From SFLA01 sp045595165 (GTDB lineage Bacteria; Bacillota; Clostridia; Oscillospirales; CAG-382), in assembly GCA_045595165.1 (NCBI GenBank), contig JAZNZY010000027.1, forward strand, positions 12,349-76,348: DNA of 64,000 nucleotides, in the 5' to 3' direction. Positions 8,446-18,136 of the stretch are shown piece by piece; within the stretch, counting starts at the first letter, position 1; each line of letters starts with the position of its first letter. Position numbers and translations under genes: made by a program. The notes under the pieces are model-generated. The model did no database searches and was not told the origin of the DNA. It worked only from the letters and a program-made list of their open reading frames with translations.

Positions 8446-10452
8446 TTGAAGAAAATATTCTCTCAATATATTGCCGATCTTTTGGCTTTTACAGCGCTTA
8501 TCATTGCTTCGATAATGTCATTTTCTTTTAAGAATGTTCTTTCGGGTTGGATATGTTTATCGGTTGCTTTGGTCTTTGCGGTAATTATTGTTACCGTCGA
8601 ACTGATCAAGTTGAGATGGAAGCTTCCCGAGCAAACCGAAAAATCCATTTCTGCACTTACCGTAAGCTTTTTGATGAAACTGGAGCATCCCGCGATACTT
8701 GTTGATGATCACGGTAAACTTATTTGGCATAACGAAGCGTTGTCCGTGATAGACAAAGCAAAAACAGCCAAGCACGGTGTGAATATCGGTGATATCTTTG
8801 ACGGTGTATTACTGCCGCGAAAGAATAACGATGACAGCGGTCCCGCAGAATACGAAGCGGATAACCGTCATTTTACCGTTCAGCATTATCCGGTGTTCGG
8901 CTCTGCAAAAAGATATGATCTTTGTATTATGTACGATGATACCCCTTTGTTTGAGCGTAAGAAGTACATTTCGATGCATAATCCTGCGGTAATGTATATC
9001 GTTGTGGATAACTTTTCCGAACTGGCGCAGGGACTAAAGGATAATTACCGTGCATCCTCCGCAAAGGTCAGTTCCGTACTTACCGAGTGGGCGGCAACCT
9101 TTAACGGACTTATCAAGGAATTTGAGCGTGATAAGTACATCTGCGTGTTTGATGAGCAGTACGTTTCCGATATGATCGAATCAGATTTCGATATTATCGA
9201 TCTTGTTTCCGCAGTAACCGCTTCGGACGGCGGTGCACCTCTTACCATTTCTATCGGCGTCGCCGCAATCGACGGCTCCTTCTCGGAAAAAGAGGAAACT
9301 GCCATGCAGGCGCTTCAGCTTGCTCTTCAAAAGGGCGGTGCGCAGGCTGTTGTGCGCGATCGCACTCAGGCGCGTAATTACGGTGCAAGAGTCCGTGCCG
9401 CCAAAAAAGACAGTAAAGGTCCTTCCCGTAATGCCGCTTTTGCTCTCGGAAATCTTATCGAGAATGCTTCAAACGTAATAATTATGGGACATAAAAATCC
9501 CGATTTCGATTCTATCGCATCTTGCGTTGGAATTGCAAGACTTGCCTTTATGTACGGTAAAAGACCGTTCATAATCGTAAGCGAACGGGATATGGATATT
9601 GCGCCTGCAATGCAGATGCTTTTGGGCTTGGAAGAGTATAAAAATGTATTTGTCGATGACATTTATGCTCAAGAGCTTATCACTCCTTCCGCGTTGCTTG
9701 TCGTAGTGGACGTTAATAATATAGATGTATTGGCATCTGCCGAGGTGTTTAACAATGCTTCTCAGATCGCTATTATCGATCACCATATCAAAAAAGAAGA
9801 TTTTACACGTTCCATATCTCTTGAGTTTATCGATCCTTCCGCTTCTTCTGCATCCGAGCTTGTCAGTGAAATTCTTGAAGAAAAGCTTCCCGCAGGAGCA
9901 ATGAAGAAGGAAGAGGCAATTTTGCTGTTCGCAGGAATTTTGCTGGATACACAAAACTTTACCCGAGGCACGGGCGTGCGTACCTTTGGCGCTTCATTCT
10001 ATTTGCGCAGTCTTGGCGCAGATCCCGGTGAAGCGAGAGAATTGTTCAAAAACGATCTCGACGAATATATCAAGCTTGCTCGTATCGAGCGTAATATCTA
10101 CAGATACAGAGATAACATTGCCGTTTCTTTCTTTGACGGAGTAGGAACGGACGTTGACTACCGTCTGTGCTGTACCGTGGCAGACCGTATGCTCACAATC
10201 GAAAACGTTGATGCTTCATTTGTTGTCTGTCAGGTGGGAAGCGACGTGCGCATTTCCGCCCGATCTCGCAGTGACGAGTTGAACGTGGGCACCGTCATGA
10301 CACATTTCGGCGGTGGCGGCAGATTTGATGCAGCAGCTTGCAAGATTGAAAACAGCGAAACAAACGAAATTTTAAAACAGTTGGAAACCGCAATAGATGA
10401 TTTTTGCGATGGAAAATTAAGGAGGAAAGACGATGAAAGTACTGCTTCTTGA
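8446..10452 (+). CDS. gdpP: Cyclic-di-AMP phosphodiesterase, GdpP/DHH family
   Basis: A 668-residue membrane protein with the GdpP plan: two N-terminal transmembrane segments (about residues 8-50), a degenerate PAS region, a degenerate GGDEF domain around residues 170-300, and a DHH/DHHA1 phosphoesterase. Metal-site motifs are GHKNPDFDS, VVVDVNN and IIDHHIK. The usual GGGGH of the DHHA1 part reads GGGGRFDAAAC. It degrades c-di-AMP and so affects osmotic and wall homeostasis. TTG at 8446 is preferred over GTG at 8437, which lies inside the AAAGGGG ribosome site. rplI overlaps its end by 20 bases, and gdpP-rplI-dnaB order is conserved in Firmicutes. Confidence 0.9.
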   Translation: MKKIFSQYIADLLAFTALIIASIMSFSFKNVLSGWICLSVALVFAVIIVTVELIKLRWKLPEQTEKSISALTVSFLMKLEHPAILVDDHGKLIWHNEALSVIDKAKTAKHGVNIGDIFDGVLLPRKNNDDSGPAEYEADNRHFTVQHYPVFGSAKRYDLCIMYDDTPLFERKKYISMHNPAVMYIVVDNFSELAQGLKDNYRASSAKVSSVLTEWAATFNGLIKEFERDKYICVFDEQYVSDMIESDFDIIDLVSAVTASDGGAPLTISIGVAAIDGSFSEKEETAMQALQLALQKGGAQAVVRDRTQARNYGARVRAAKKDSKGPSRNAAFALGNLIENASNVIIMGHKNPDFDSIASCVGIARLAFMYGKRPFIIVSERDMDIAPAMQMLLGLEEYKNVFVDDIYAQELITPSALLVVVDVNNIDVLASAEVFNNASQIAIIDHHIKKEDFTRSISLEFIDPSASSASELVSEILEEKLPAGAMKKEEAILLFAGILLDTQNFTRGTGVRTFGASFYLRSLGADPGEARELFKNDLDEYIKLARIERNIYRYRDNIAVSFFDGVGTDVDYRLCCTVADRMLTIENVDASFVVCQVGSDVRISARSRSDELNVGTVMTHFGGGGRFDAAACKIENSETNEILKQLETAIDDFCDGKLRRKDDESTAS

Positions 10453-10876
10453 GGATGTACGCAGTCAGGGAAAAAAAGGTGAGATTATCGAGGCTTCCGA
10501 TGGATATGCCAGAAATTTTCTTATCCCGAAAAAGCTTGCTGTCGAAGCTACTCCCCAGATACTTACGGAATATAAAAACAAAAAAGCATCCGAGGCACAC
10601 AAAAAAGCCGAGGAAAAGAAGGCGGCGCAGGAGGCTGCCGCAAAGATCGACGGTAAGAGTATTGTTTACCGTGCAACCGGCGGAGCTGATGGCAGACTGT
10701 ATGCCGCGGTGACCGCTTCCGATCTCAGCGCAAAGATAAACGAAACCTTTGGTATCAACGTAGACAAGCGTAAGCTCGTTCTTAATGATAATATAAAAAA
10801 CGTTGGCGAATACAATGTAACGGTTAAGCTTTATCCGGAGATTTCCGCGAAACTTAAAGTTATAGTAGAAAATTAA
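10433..10876 (+). CDS. rplI: 50S ribosomal protein L9
   Basis: A 147-residue L9 that binds 23S rRNA at the base of the L1 stalk. The N-terminal domain has MKVLLLEDV and the signature KGEIIEASDGYARNFLIPK. A long Lys/Ala/Glu-rich connecting helix (about residues 42-75) leads to the C-terminal domain. Length is normal. It starts inside the end of gdpP with GGAGG 7 bases upstream of the ATG, so the two are translated from one message, and dnaB follows 16 bases later. Confidence 0.97.
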   Translation: MKVLLLEDVRSQGKKGEIIEASDGYARNFLIPKKLAVEATPQILTEYKNKKASEAHKKAEEKKAAQEAAAKIDGKSIVYRATGGADGRLYAAVTASDLSAKINETFGINVDKRKLVLNDNIKNVGEYNVTVKLYPEISAKLKVIVEN

Positions 10877-10892
10877 GGAACGGAAGATTATA

Positions 10893-12242
10893 ATGCCCGA
10901 AATTGATTCTATTCGACAGATGCCATATTCCTTGGAGGCAGAGCAGGCGATACTGGGAATTATCCTTGTTGACCCGCAAAAAATTGCCAGAATAAGTGAA
11001 AAGGTAAAAAGTGAAGACTTTTATCTTGAACGACACGCGGTAATATATAACGCAATGACCGGTATGTTCCGCAGTAATGTGGAGATTGACATCGTTACGC
11101 TCATTGAACAAATTACCAAAATGGGCACTTATTCTGAAGGAGATGCGGCAAAGTATATCAAGCAGCTTGTTGATATGGCTTCCGCCGCCACAAATATTGA
11201 CGAATACGTTCGTATCATTAAGGATAAGACCGTACTTCGCCAGCTTATATCTGCGGCAAGAGAGATTACCGATAACGCATATTCTGAAATCGGTGAGGTT
11301 CGTGATATTGTAGATTCTGCGGAAAAGGCTATTTACGATATTTCTGCCGATAAGTATTCGGACCGTTTTATGCACATAAGGGAAGCCATTGTTCAGGCGC
11401 TGGATATTTATCACGAGCTTGAGAAAAATCCTGAAGGAGCTACCGGATACAGAACGGGCTTTTCGTCATTGGATAGATACTTGCTCGGACTCGGTCCCGG
11501 AGATCTGGTCATTCTTGGCGCACGTCCCGGTGTAGGTAAAACATCGTTCGCTTTGAATATTGCCGCGAATATAGCGCGGTCTTCCAAAAAAGAGGTTGCT
11601 ATATTCTCTTTGGAAATGACAGCAGATCAGTTGGTAAACCGTATGCTGTCCACCGAGGCGGCGGTTCACAGCTCTGCATTGCGTACCGGCAGAATTTTGC
11701 CCGAGGAATGGAGCAGAATAGCAACAGCGGCATCTTCGCTTTCCTCTTTGGATATATTGATCGATGATACTTCTGATATAACCACAACTGCTATGAAAGC
11801 AAAGCTTCGCAGGTGTAAAAATTTGGGGTTGGTTGTTATCGACTACCTACAGCTTATCAGGGGCGAAAGCCATACGGATAATAAGGTTCTTGAAGTTGCG
11901 GATATCACCCGTGATCTTAAGCTTATGGGCAAAGATCTCGGTGTTCCCATAATTCTCCTTTCTCAGCTTGCCAGACGAAGCGAACAGAGAAACGAAAAGC
12001 GTCCTATGCTTTCCGACCTTCGTGATTCCGGCGCTATCGAGCAGGATGCGGACATGGTAATTTTTCTTAACAAGGAAACTTCTTCAGATAAAAATGCTCC
12101 GCCTACACAGGGCGATTTCGAAGCGGTTGAATGTATCGTAGCCAAGAACAGGCACGGTGCCCAAGGTATAGCAAAGCTTGCTTGGTACGGAAGTACGTTC
12201 CGCTTTGTTTCTGTAGACGAGGATACTAATGAACCCGATTAA
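10893..12242 (+). CDS. dnaB: Replicative DNA helicase
   Basis: A 449-residue hexameric fork helicase (DnaC in Bacillus naming). The N-terminal DnaB domain starts PYSLEAEQAILG. The RecA-like ATPase domain has Walker A GARPGVGKTSFA, Walker B LVVIDYLQLI and LRDSGAIEQDADMVIFL. It lies downstream of rplI in the conserved gdpP-rplI-dnaB order. The last 14 bases overlap the start of tilS. No intein is seen at the usual insertion site. Confidence 0.97.
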   Translation: MPEIDSIRQMPYSLEAEQAILGIILVDPQKIARISEKVKSEDFYLERHAVIYNAMTGMFRSNVEIDIVTLIEQITKMGTYSEGDAAKYIKQLVDMASAATNIDEYVRIIKDKTVLRQLISAAREITDNAYSEIGEVRDIVDSAEKAIYDISADKYSDRFMHIREAIVQALDIYHELEKNPEGATGYRTGFSSLDRYLLGLGPGDLVILGARPGVGKTSFALNIAANIARSSKKEVAIFSLEMTADQLVNRMLSTEAAVHSSALRTGRILPEEWSRIATAASSLSSLDILIDDTSDITTTAMKAKLRRCKNLGLVVIDYLQLIRGESHTDNKVLEVADITRDLKLMGKDLGVPIILLSQLARRSEQRNEKRPMLSDLRDSGAIEQDADMVIFLNKETSSDKNAPPTQGDFEAVECIVAKNRHGAQGIAKLAWYGSTFRFVSVDEDTNEPD

Positions 12243-13494
12243 CAGCGTTTCAGAGTTTCTTTCGAATATTGAAAAAGGCCGCATTCTCGTTGCGCTTTCC
12301 GGTGGTGCGGATTCGGTTTGCTTGTTGTGCGCACTTAAAGAACTTGGGGCGGATATACACGCTTTTCATCTCAACCACGGAATAAGGGGAGAGGAAGCGG
12401 ATTCGGATGAACTCTTCTGTAAATCCTTGTGCAAAAATCTGGATATCCCTTTTCTATCCGAAAAATCCGATGTTCCCGCTTTTTCCAAAAAGCAGGGAAT
12501 AGGCTTGGAGGAAGCGGCGCGTCAGGTACGGTACAGTGCTTTGGAGCGTATAGCCGATAAGATATCGGCGCGTTATATTGCTACTGCTCACAATGGCGAC
12601 GATAACGTTGAAACCGTTATATTCAACCTTGTAAGAGGCTGCTCTGCTGACGGCTTGTGCGGAATTCCCGCAATAAGGGGAAGGATAATTCGTCCGCTTT
12701 TAAACAGTTCCCGCAGTGAAATTGAGGAGTTTCTCAATGAAAGAAAAATAAGCTACGTCGTGGACAGTACAAATTCAGACGAAAGCTATACACGTAATAA
12801 AATCAGGCATTCGGTTATTCCTGTTTTACGCAGTATAAACCCTTCATTGGTTACTTCCGTTTCGAGAATGAGCAGCTCTCTGCAGCAAGATAAGCTGTAT
12901 TTTGAAGATGTACTTTCAGAAACAAGCGATGTGTTGCCGGCAGATTTACCGTACGCGTTGTTAACACGGCAGATTTCAAAGCGTTATTCCGAAAAAGCAG
13001 GGCTTTCTCTCGAAAATGTACACATTAACCTGATTGCGGAATTAGTAAAAAATCGCGTGTGTACCACGCTTGACGTCCCCGGGAAAATATGTGTCTATAT
13101 CTTTCACGGTAATTATTCTTTTGATAAACGTAAAGAATCAACACAGTTTTATGTTCCCATAACCGACGGAGTTACCGAAATCCCTCAAATTAATGCAAAG
13201 GTTTTCTTCGGAATTGAAAATGTTTACAATTTGTCAACATCAGTGACGGTAGATTGTGATAAAATAGTGGGCGGTTTGTACGCGCGTCCCAGAATGGCCG
13301 GAGATAAGATTAAAATATTCGGTGTTTCCAAAAGCGTACGAAAAGAACTAATTAATAAAAAAATACCGCTTTGCGTCCGCAACGATATTCCTATCATATG
13401 TGATGAGGAAGGCGTGGTTTTCGTTCCGTATATCGGTGCTGATGACAGAGTGTTTTCAAATTCAGGGCGGCAAATATTGGGACTGCTCTGTTGA
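12229..13494 (+). CDS. tilS: tRNA(Ile)-lysidine synthetase
   Basis: A 421-residue ATP-dependent enzyme that converts C34 of the CAU-anticodon isoleucine tRNA to lysidine, allowing AUA decoding. The PP-loop motif is LVALSGGADSVCLL near residue 22. FHLNHGIRGEEAD and TAHNGDDNVET are characteristic of the family, and the TilS C-terminal domain carries KIFGVSKSVRKELI. It overlaps dnaB by 14 bases and precedes ftsH by 17. In Bacillus hpt lies between tilS and ftsH, whereas here hpt is elsewhere (50092-50640). Confidence 0.95.
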   Translation: MNPINSVSEFLSNIEKGRILVALSGGADSVCLLCALKELGADIHAFHLNHGIRGEEADSDELFCKSLCKNLDIPFLSEKSDVPAFSKKQGIGLEEAARQVRYSALERIADKISARYIATAHNGDDNVETVIFNLVRGCSADGLCGIPAIRGRIIRPLLNSSRSEIEEFLNERKISYVVDSTNSDESYTRNKIRHSVIPVLRSINPSLVTSVSRMSSSLQQDKLYFEDVLSETSDVLPADLPYALLTRQISKRYSEKAGLSLENVHINLIAELVKNRVCTTLDVPGKICVYIFHGNYSFDKRKESTQFYVPITDGVTEIPQINAKVFFGIENVYNLSTSVTVDCDKIVGGLYARPRMAGDKIKIFGVSKSVRKELINKKIPLCVRNDIPIICDEEGVVFVPYIGADDRVFSNSGRQILGLLC

Positions 13495-13511
13495 AAAAAC
13501 GGAGATAAGTA

Positions 13512-15518
13512 ATGAAAAAAAGCAATACCGGTTGGGGATTATTTTGGCTTATAGCAATTGTAGCCATTATAGTTGCCGCGTTCGTAATGGGCGGAACCGA
13601 ATCAAGCAAAACAGTTAACTACGCAAAGGTAAGTGAATATTTTCACGATGAGCAGGTAGTAGAGTTTACGGTTTCAAAGACAAATAAACTTACTTTAAAG
13701 CTCAAAAACGGTGATACGGTTTCCCACACCCTTCGCGATCTGTCCATATTCTATTATGACTTCAGCGAGCTTATAGAGGAACAGCACGCTTCGGGTATCA
13801 TAAAAACTTATGAATACGAAGCGCCTACTCCCACTCCCGCTTGGTTAAAGTTTTTACCTATAATTCTCGTAATTTTGACTGTCATTGTTCTTTGGTGGCT
13901 GTTCTTTGCTAAGATGGGATCAGGTAATTCTTCCGGCGGCGGTATGGGCGGTATCGGCAGAATGAATTCTTTTTCCAAATCACGTGCAAAGCTTGGTAAC
14001 GATGAATCGAGAAAGGTCTTGTTCTCCGACATTGCCGGTGCAGACGAAGAGAAGGAAGAACTCCGTGAGGTTGTTGAATTCTTAAAGAACCCCAAAAAGT
14101 TCAGTTCTCTCGGTGCAAGAATACCCAAGGGTGTGCTTTTGGTAGGTGCGCCTGGTACAGGTAAGACCTTGCTCGCAAAAGCTGTTGCAGGCGAATCCTC
14201 CGTACCTTTCTATTCCTTGTCCGGTTCCGATTTCGTTGAGCTTTACGTCGGTGTCGGCGCTTCCCGTGTAAGAGATTTGTTTGAAACCGCAAAGAAGACA
14301 GCTCCTTGTATTATCTTTATCGATGAAATCGATGCTGTCGGCAGGCACAGAGGTGCAGGCTGGGGCGGCGGACACGATGAGCGTGAGCAGACACTTAACC
14401 AGTTGCTTGTTGAAATGGACGGATTCGGTGTTAACGATGGTGTTATCGTTATTGCTGCTACCAACAGACCCGATATTCTGGATCCCGCGTTGCTTCGTCC
14501 CGGCCGTTTTGACAGACAGGTAACTGTATCTTATCCCGATATTAAAGGCCGTACGGAAATTCTTGCCGTCCACGCAAGAAATAAACCCCTTTCCGATGAT
14601 GTTGATCTTGGAACCATAGCTAAATCCACACCCGGATTTACCGGCGCAGACCTTGCGAACCTTCTTAACGAAGCTGCGTTGCTGGCGGCTCGTAAGGGCG
14701 CAGCGGTCATCTCCATGGATGATATCGAAGAAGCTTCCATAAAAGTTATCGTAGGTACTCAAAAACGTTCGAGAATTATTAAGCCCGAGGAAAAACGCAA
14801 GACCGCTATTCACGAAGCAGGCCACGCCATTATTTCCCGTGTACTTAATCCCGATGATTTCGTACGTCAGATCTCCGTTATTCCCAGCGGAAAGGCATTA
14901 GGATATACGCTTTCTCTTCCCAAGGAAGACAGATGGAGTGTTTACCGCGGCGAGCTTCAGAACAAAATATCCGAGTTGCTCGGCGGACGTGTTGCCGAGG
15001 AGCTTTGCTGTGATGATATTTCCGGAGGCGCTTCCAACGATATTGAGCGCGCTACTGAGATTGCCCGTAAGATGGTTACCACATACGGTATGAGTGATAA
15101 GCTCGGTCCCATCGTTTTCGGTACGGGACACGACGAGGTATTCCTCGGAAAGGATTACGCTTCTCAGCGCAATTATTCCGAAGAGATCGCGGCTGAGATC
15201 GATTCCGAAATCCACCGTATTGTTACCGAGGCATATGATAGAGCGAAGAAGATTATTCTCGAGAATATGGATAAATTGAATCTTATCGTTGAATATCTCG
15301 TAGCATATGAGATTATGGACGAGGATCAGTTTAACGCAGTTTTCAGTGAATCGTGCAATATGGAAACACTTGAAAAAATACGCGAGGATAAAGACGAGCG
15401 TGTTCGCGCCGCCAATGAAAAACGCCGTGAAGAGCTAAATAAAGAAGCGGATAAAGAAGCATCAAAAAGTGATGATTCAGACAAAACATCAGGCAATGAG
15501 GACGTAGTAGCTCATTAA
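13512..15518 (+). CDS. ftsH: ATP-dependent zinc metalloprotease FtsH
   Basis: A 668-residue membrane-anchored AAA protease that degrades misfolded membrane proteins and some regulators. Two transmembrane segments (about residues 9-27 and 113-135) bracket a short extracytoplasmic domain. The AAA module has GAPGTGKTLLAKA, CIIFIDEIDAVG and the arginine-finger region ATNRPDILDPALLRPGRFD. The protease site is TAIHEAGHAII (HExxH). The acidic and basic C-terminal tail is low complexity. The final gene of the gdpP-rplI-dnaB-tilS-ftsH run, it is closed by the terminator at 15533. Confidence 0.97.
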   Translation: MKKSNTGWGLFWLIAIVAIIVAAFVMGGTESSKTVNYAKVSEYFHDEQVVEFTVSKTNKLTLKLKNGDTVSHTLRDLSIFYYDFSELIEEQHASGIIKTYEYEAPTPTPAWLKFLPIILVILTVIVLWWLFFAKMGSGNSSGGGMGGIGRMNSFSKSRAKLGNDESRKVLFSDIAGADEEKEELREVVEFLKNPKKFSSLGARIPKGVLLVGAPGTGKTLLAKAVAGESSVPFYSLSGSDFVELYVGVGASRVRDLFETAKKTAPCIIFIDEIDAVGRHRGAGWGGGHDEREQTLNQLLVEMDGFGVNDGVIVIAATNRPDILDPALLRPGRFDRQVTVSYPDIKGRTEILAVHARNKPLSDDVDLGTIAKSTPGFTGADLANLLNEAALLAARKGAAVISMDDIEEASIKVIVGTQKRSRIIKPEEKRKTAIHEAGHAIISRVLNPDDFVRQISVIPSGKALGYTLSLPKEDRWSVYRGELQNKISELLGGRVAEELCCDDISGGASNDIERATEIARKMVTTYGMSDKLGPIVFGTGHDEVFLGKDYASQRNYSEEIAAEIDSEIHRIVTEAYDRAKKIILENMDKLNLIVEYLVAYEIMDEDQFNAVFSESCNMETLEKIREDKDERVRAANEKRREELNKEADKEASKSDDSDKTSGNEDVVAH

Positions 15519-15532
15519 TTACAATAATACAA

Positions 15533-15567
15533 AAGTGCGTATCAGTTTTGATACGCACTTGATTTTT
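15533..15567 (+). terminator. Rho-independent terminator after ftsH
   Basis: A 12-bp perfect stem (15533-15544 with 15549-15560) with the loop GTTT, followed by GATTTTTGG. It closes the gdpP-ftsH transcription unit. Confidence 0.85.
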
Positions 15568-15620
15568 GGATATATATCATAAAAACGGTAAACAATACCT
15601 TAAATGAAAGGGGTATTGTT

Positions 15621-16694
15621 ATGAACAAAAAAACTTTTATAACCGCCACAGCAATAACAGTGTTATCAGTAATTTTCGTAATACTTATTGCAGCTGCAAT
15701 TTTTAAAAACCAACCGGATGATACTTTGCCAAACGGCACGAGCGATTTGGAAAATATTTCCGAAAACTCCGTTTCCGAATCTCTTTTTTCAGAAAGAGGT
15801 TGGGTGATTAACAGAATGGGATACTCATATCTGTATTACGATAGAGCGCTTCAGCAGTTTAACGGTACTGCTAGTACTGCCAAGCGGTATGCCGAAACAA
15901 TAAACGTGATTGCCGATAATACAGATGCGATCGATTATTTCAGTATAATCGTGCCCACACAAACAGAATTTATTGATATACCCGTATCGGTTATGGCAGA
16001 AGACAATTTCTATTGCAACTCCCAAAAGGAGGTTATTTACGCTTCGTCAATAATGATGCGGGAAACAGAAGATATAGATATTTACGATATCCTGCTTGTG
16101 CACTCCGACGAGTATTTGTATTTTCGCACAGACAATAATTGGACCGCCCTCGGCGCATATTATGCTTATGTTGCGTTTTGCGATGCCGTCGATATTACAC
16201 CTAAATCTCTTGAAGAGTACGAAACAGTAGAGCTTGAAGGTTATCTCGGTTGGTTTTATACCGCAACAAAAAGCCAAATGCTTCTTGACAACGCGGATAC
16301 GATAGTTTATTATCGTATAGAGAACGAATATCCTTGTTATATCACCGCGGAAGAAAACGGCTATAAAACTCATACGCTGAAATACCGCGGCACAACCCTG
16401 TCTTCGGATGATGGTTATTCCGTATTTATCGGTGATGAGAAACCGTTATATAAGTTTGAAACCCGCGCAAAAGGTCCTTCTCTTGCCATTGTTGGAGATA
16501 CCTCGGCTCACGCTTTTATTCCGTTTCTGTTTCCGCATTACAGTGAGATAATATTTTATAATCTCAATTCCTTTGATGAAACCGCAGATAATATTGACAT
16601 AACCGCAGATACGGTTTTGTTTATGGCGTATGCAACAAACGCCAACAGTTCGTCATATTGTGAAAAATTAGAAAGGCTGTTTAAAAATGAATAA
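15621..16694 (+). CDS. DHHW-family-like extracytoplasmic protein with altered motifs
   Basis: A 357-residue protein with one N-terminal transmembrane anchor (about residues 6-28) and an extracellular domain. It resembles the clostridial DHHW family, related to AlgX/SGNH-type acyl-transfer proteins: YFRTDNNWTALGAYYAY matches the position of the TDxHW motif, and VGDTSAHAFIPFLFPHY matches the GDSF...PFL segment. However, the motif reads DNNW, not DHHW, and GDT, not GDS, so the presumed catalytic residues are changed. A role in cell-surface polysaccharide modification is inference from the family, and this member could be inactive. AAAGGGG precedes the ATG. Its end overlaps trmH by 8 bases. Confidence 0.6.
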   Translation: MNKKTFITATAITVLSVIFVILIAAAIFKNQPDDTLPNGTSDLENISENSVSESLFSERGWVINRMGYSYLYYDRALQQFNGTASTAKRYAETINVIADNTDAIDYFSIIVPTQTEFIDIPVSVMAEDNFYCNSQKEVIYASSIMMRETEDIDIYDILLVHSDEYLYFRTDNNWTALGAYYAYVAFCDAVDITPKSLEEYETVELEGYLGWFYTATKSQMLLDNADTIVYYRIENEYPCYITAEENGYKTHTLKYRGTTLSSDDGYSVFIGDEKPLYKFETRAKGPSLAIVGDTSAHAFIPFLFPHYSEIIFYNLNSFDETADNIDITADTVLFMAYATNANSSSYCEKLERLFKNE

Positions 16695-17493
16695 TACAAC
16701 CGTTATTTGCGGTTACATTTCGGTTTCCGCCGTTATTCGCGGCGGGAAACGCTCTATAAACCGCATTATACTTGATACAGAGCGTTATAATAAAGTTATG
16801 AGGAGCAAGTATCATTACAACGAAAAGAAGCAGTACAGTGCTTTAAAGGGCTGTGGAATACAGCTCGATTTCGTTTCTCCCGATGAATTCCTTTCCCTTA
16901 CCGGCGGCGACACTGCGGGCGGGATTGCGGCAGAGGTAGGGGAAAGACGGTTTTGCCGTCCCGAAAAACTGCTGTGTAATAAAAAAGGATATATTCTTGT
17001 TATCGACGGTATCGAGGATCCATATAATTTTGGATATGTTCTCCGTACCTTGTATGCTGCAGGAGCGGACGGAGTTATCCTGCCCGAACGTAATTTCTTT
17101 GTATCCTCGGATATAGTTGTCCGTTCATCTGCAGGAGCTTCGGAGTATCTCGAGGTAGCGGTAGCACCGGATCTCGGTGAAGCGGTTGCTCTCGCCTCCG
17201 CCGCAGGATATACCGTTGCTGCCACCGCAAAAAGTGAAAATTCCGTCAGCGTTTACGATACTGTTCTTTCAAGACCGCTATGTTTGATCTTAGGCGGAGA
17301 AAAACGAGGCATTTCGAAAAACGTTCTTGATAAAGCGGATATCACCTTATGTATACCGTACCCCAGAAACTGTCAGTATTCATTGTCCGCTTCCGCCGCG
17401 GCAAATATTATTGCTTTCCAGATAGGTTCAATTATTGCTCCCCCAGACGATTCCGGGAATCTTGCCAACGATAACTGTCTGGGCAATACATAA
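16687..17493 (+). CDS. TrmH/SpoU-family RNA 2'-O-methyltransferase
   Basis: A 268-residue SPOUT methyltransferase using S-adenosylmethionine on tRNA or rRNA ribose. The three knot motifs are visible: DGIEDPYNFGYVLRTLYAAG (motif 1), LILGGEKRGIS (motif 2) and IPYPRNCQYSLSASAAANI (motif 3). In motif 3 the usual SLNVS reads SLSAS. The N-terminal 100 residues are a substrate-binding region. The start overlaps the preceding gene by 8 bases. The 3' end overlaps the oppositely oriented yunB by 66 bases. Target RNA cannot be told from sequence. Confidence 0.85.
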   Translation: MNNTTVICGYISVSAVIRGGKRSINRIILDTERYNKVMRSKYHYNEKKQYSALKGCGIQLDFVSPDEFLSLTGGDTAGGIAAEVGERRFCRPEKLLCNKKGYILVIDGIEDPYNFGYVLRTLYAAGADGVILPERNFFVSSDIVVRSSAGASEYLEVAVAPDLGEAVALASAAGYTVAATAKSENSVSVYDTVLSRPLCLILGGEKRGISKNVLDKADITLCIPYPRNCQYSLSASAAANIIAFQIGSIIAPPDDSGNLANDNCLGNT

Positions 17494-18054
17494 TTCGGTT
17501 TTGATTTCCCTGGTTTCCGTAAATAACGGACCGGAGATTTCAACGCAGGCTATGAATTCAATATAAAGCTCGTATTTTGTCTGGTTCACACCGCCTGACA
17601 CAAGCGAGCTTTTTATTTTTGATACTACACTACCTACGGGAACGGCCTTTACAGGAATTTTCGGACCGAGTCCGGAAAAAGTATAGCTGTTCATTGCGTT
17701 ACCCAAAGGAATTCCGAAATTCAGACTGTCATATTCTGTCAGCTTTTTTATAATTTCCAGCGTAAGCTCACTTTTGATCACATTAACGTACCTAGTGTTT
17801 ATGTCTATCAAAGAAACGTTTCCGTATTCGTCTTTTTCGATAATCAATATATCTTTTTGAGAATTTTGATTATATGACGATAACATCTGCGTATTTATAA
17901 GCTTACTTATTTCTCTTACAATTACCTGATCGCAGTAGCGGGATGCAACGGTAGGGAAATTTTTTGAAATTCTTATTGACGTTATGCTTATACCGGCGAT
18001 GAGGATCACGCACAGAATTATAATTGCGATTTTGAGTTTTGTTTTACCTTTCAT
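17428..18054 (-). CDS. yunB: Sporulation protein YunB
   Basis: A 208-residue protein with an N-terminal transmembrane helix (about residues 8-27) followed by the YunB-type domain: EKDEYGNVSLIDINT, the region FGIPLGNA and the conserved SGLGPKIPVKAVPVGSV. In Bacillus YunB is made in the mother cell under sigma-E and is needed for normal spore formation. It lies next to sigG, transcribed divergently from it. GGAGGAAAG precedes the ATG. A CATATTAT sequence upstream (on the minus strand) looks like part of a sigma-E -10, but I cannot define the -35. Its 3' end overlaps the trmH gene. Confidence 0.88.
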   Translation of the reverse strand: MKGKTKLKIAIIILCVILIAGISITSIRISKNFPTVASRYCDQVIVREISKLINTQMLSSYNQNSQKDILIIEKDEYGNVSLIDINTRYVNVIKSELTLEIIKKLTEYDSLNFGIPLGNAMNSYTFSGLGPKIPVKAVPVGSVVSKIKSSLVSGGVNQTKYELYIEFIACVEISGPLFTETREIKTELCIAQTVIVGKIPGIVWGSNN

Positions 18055-18136
18055 AACTTTCCTCCTTCGAAAATAATATGAAAGCTATAATAATTAAATA
18101 ACATTTTTACTTTTTTATTAATGATTTGCCTTGTCG

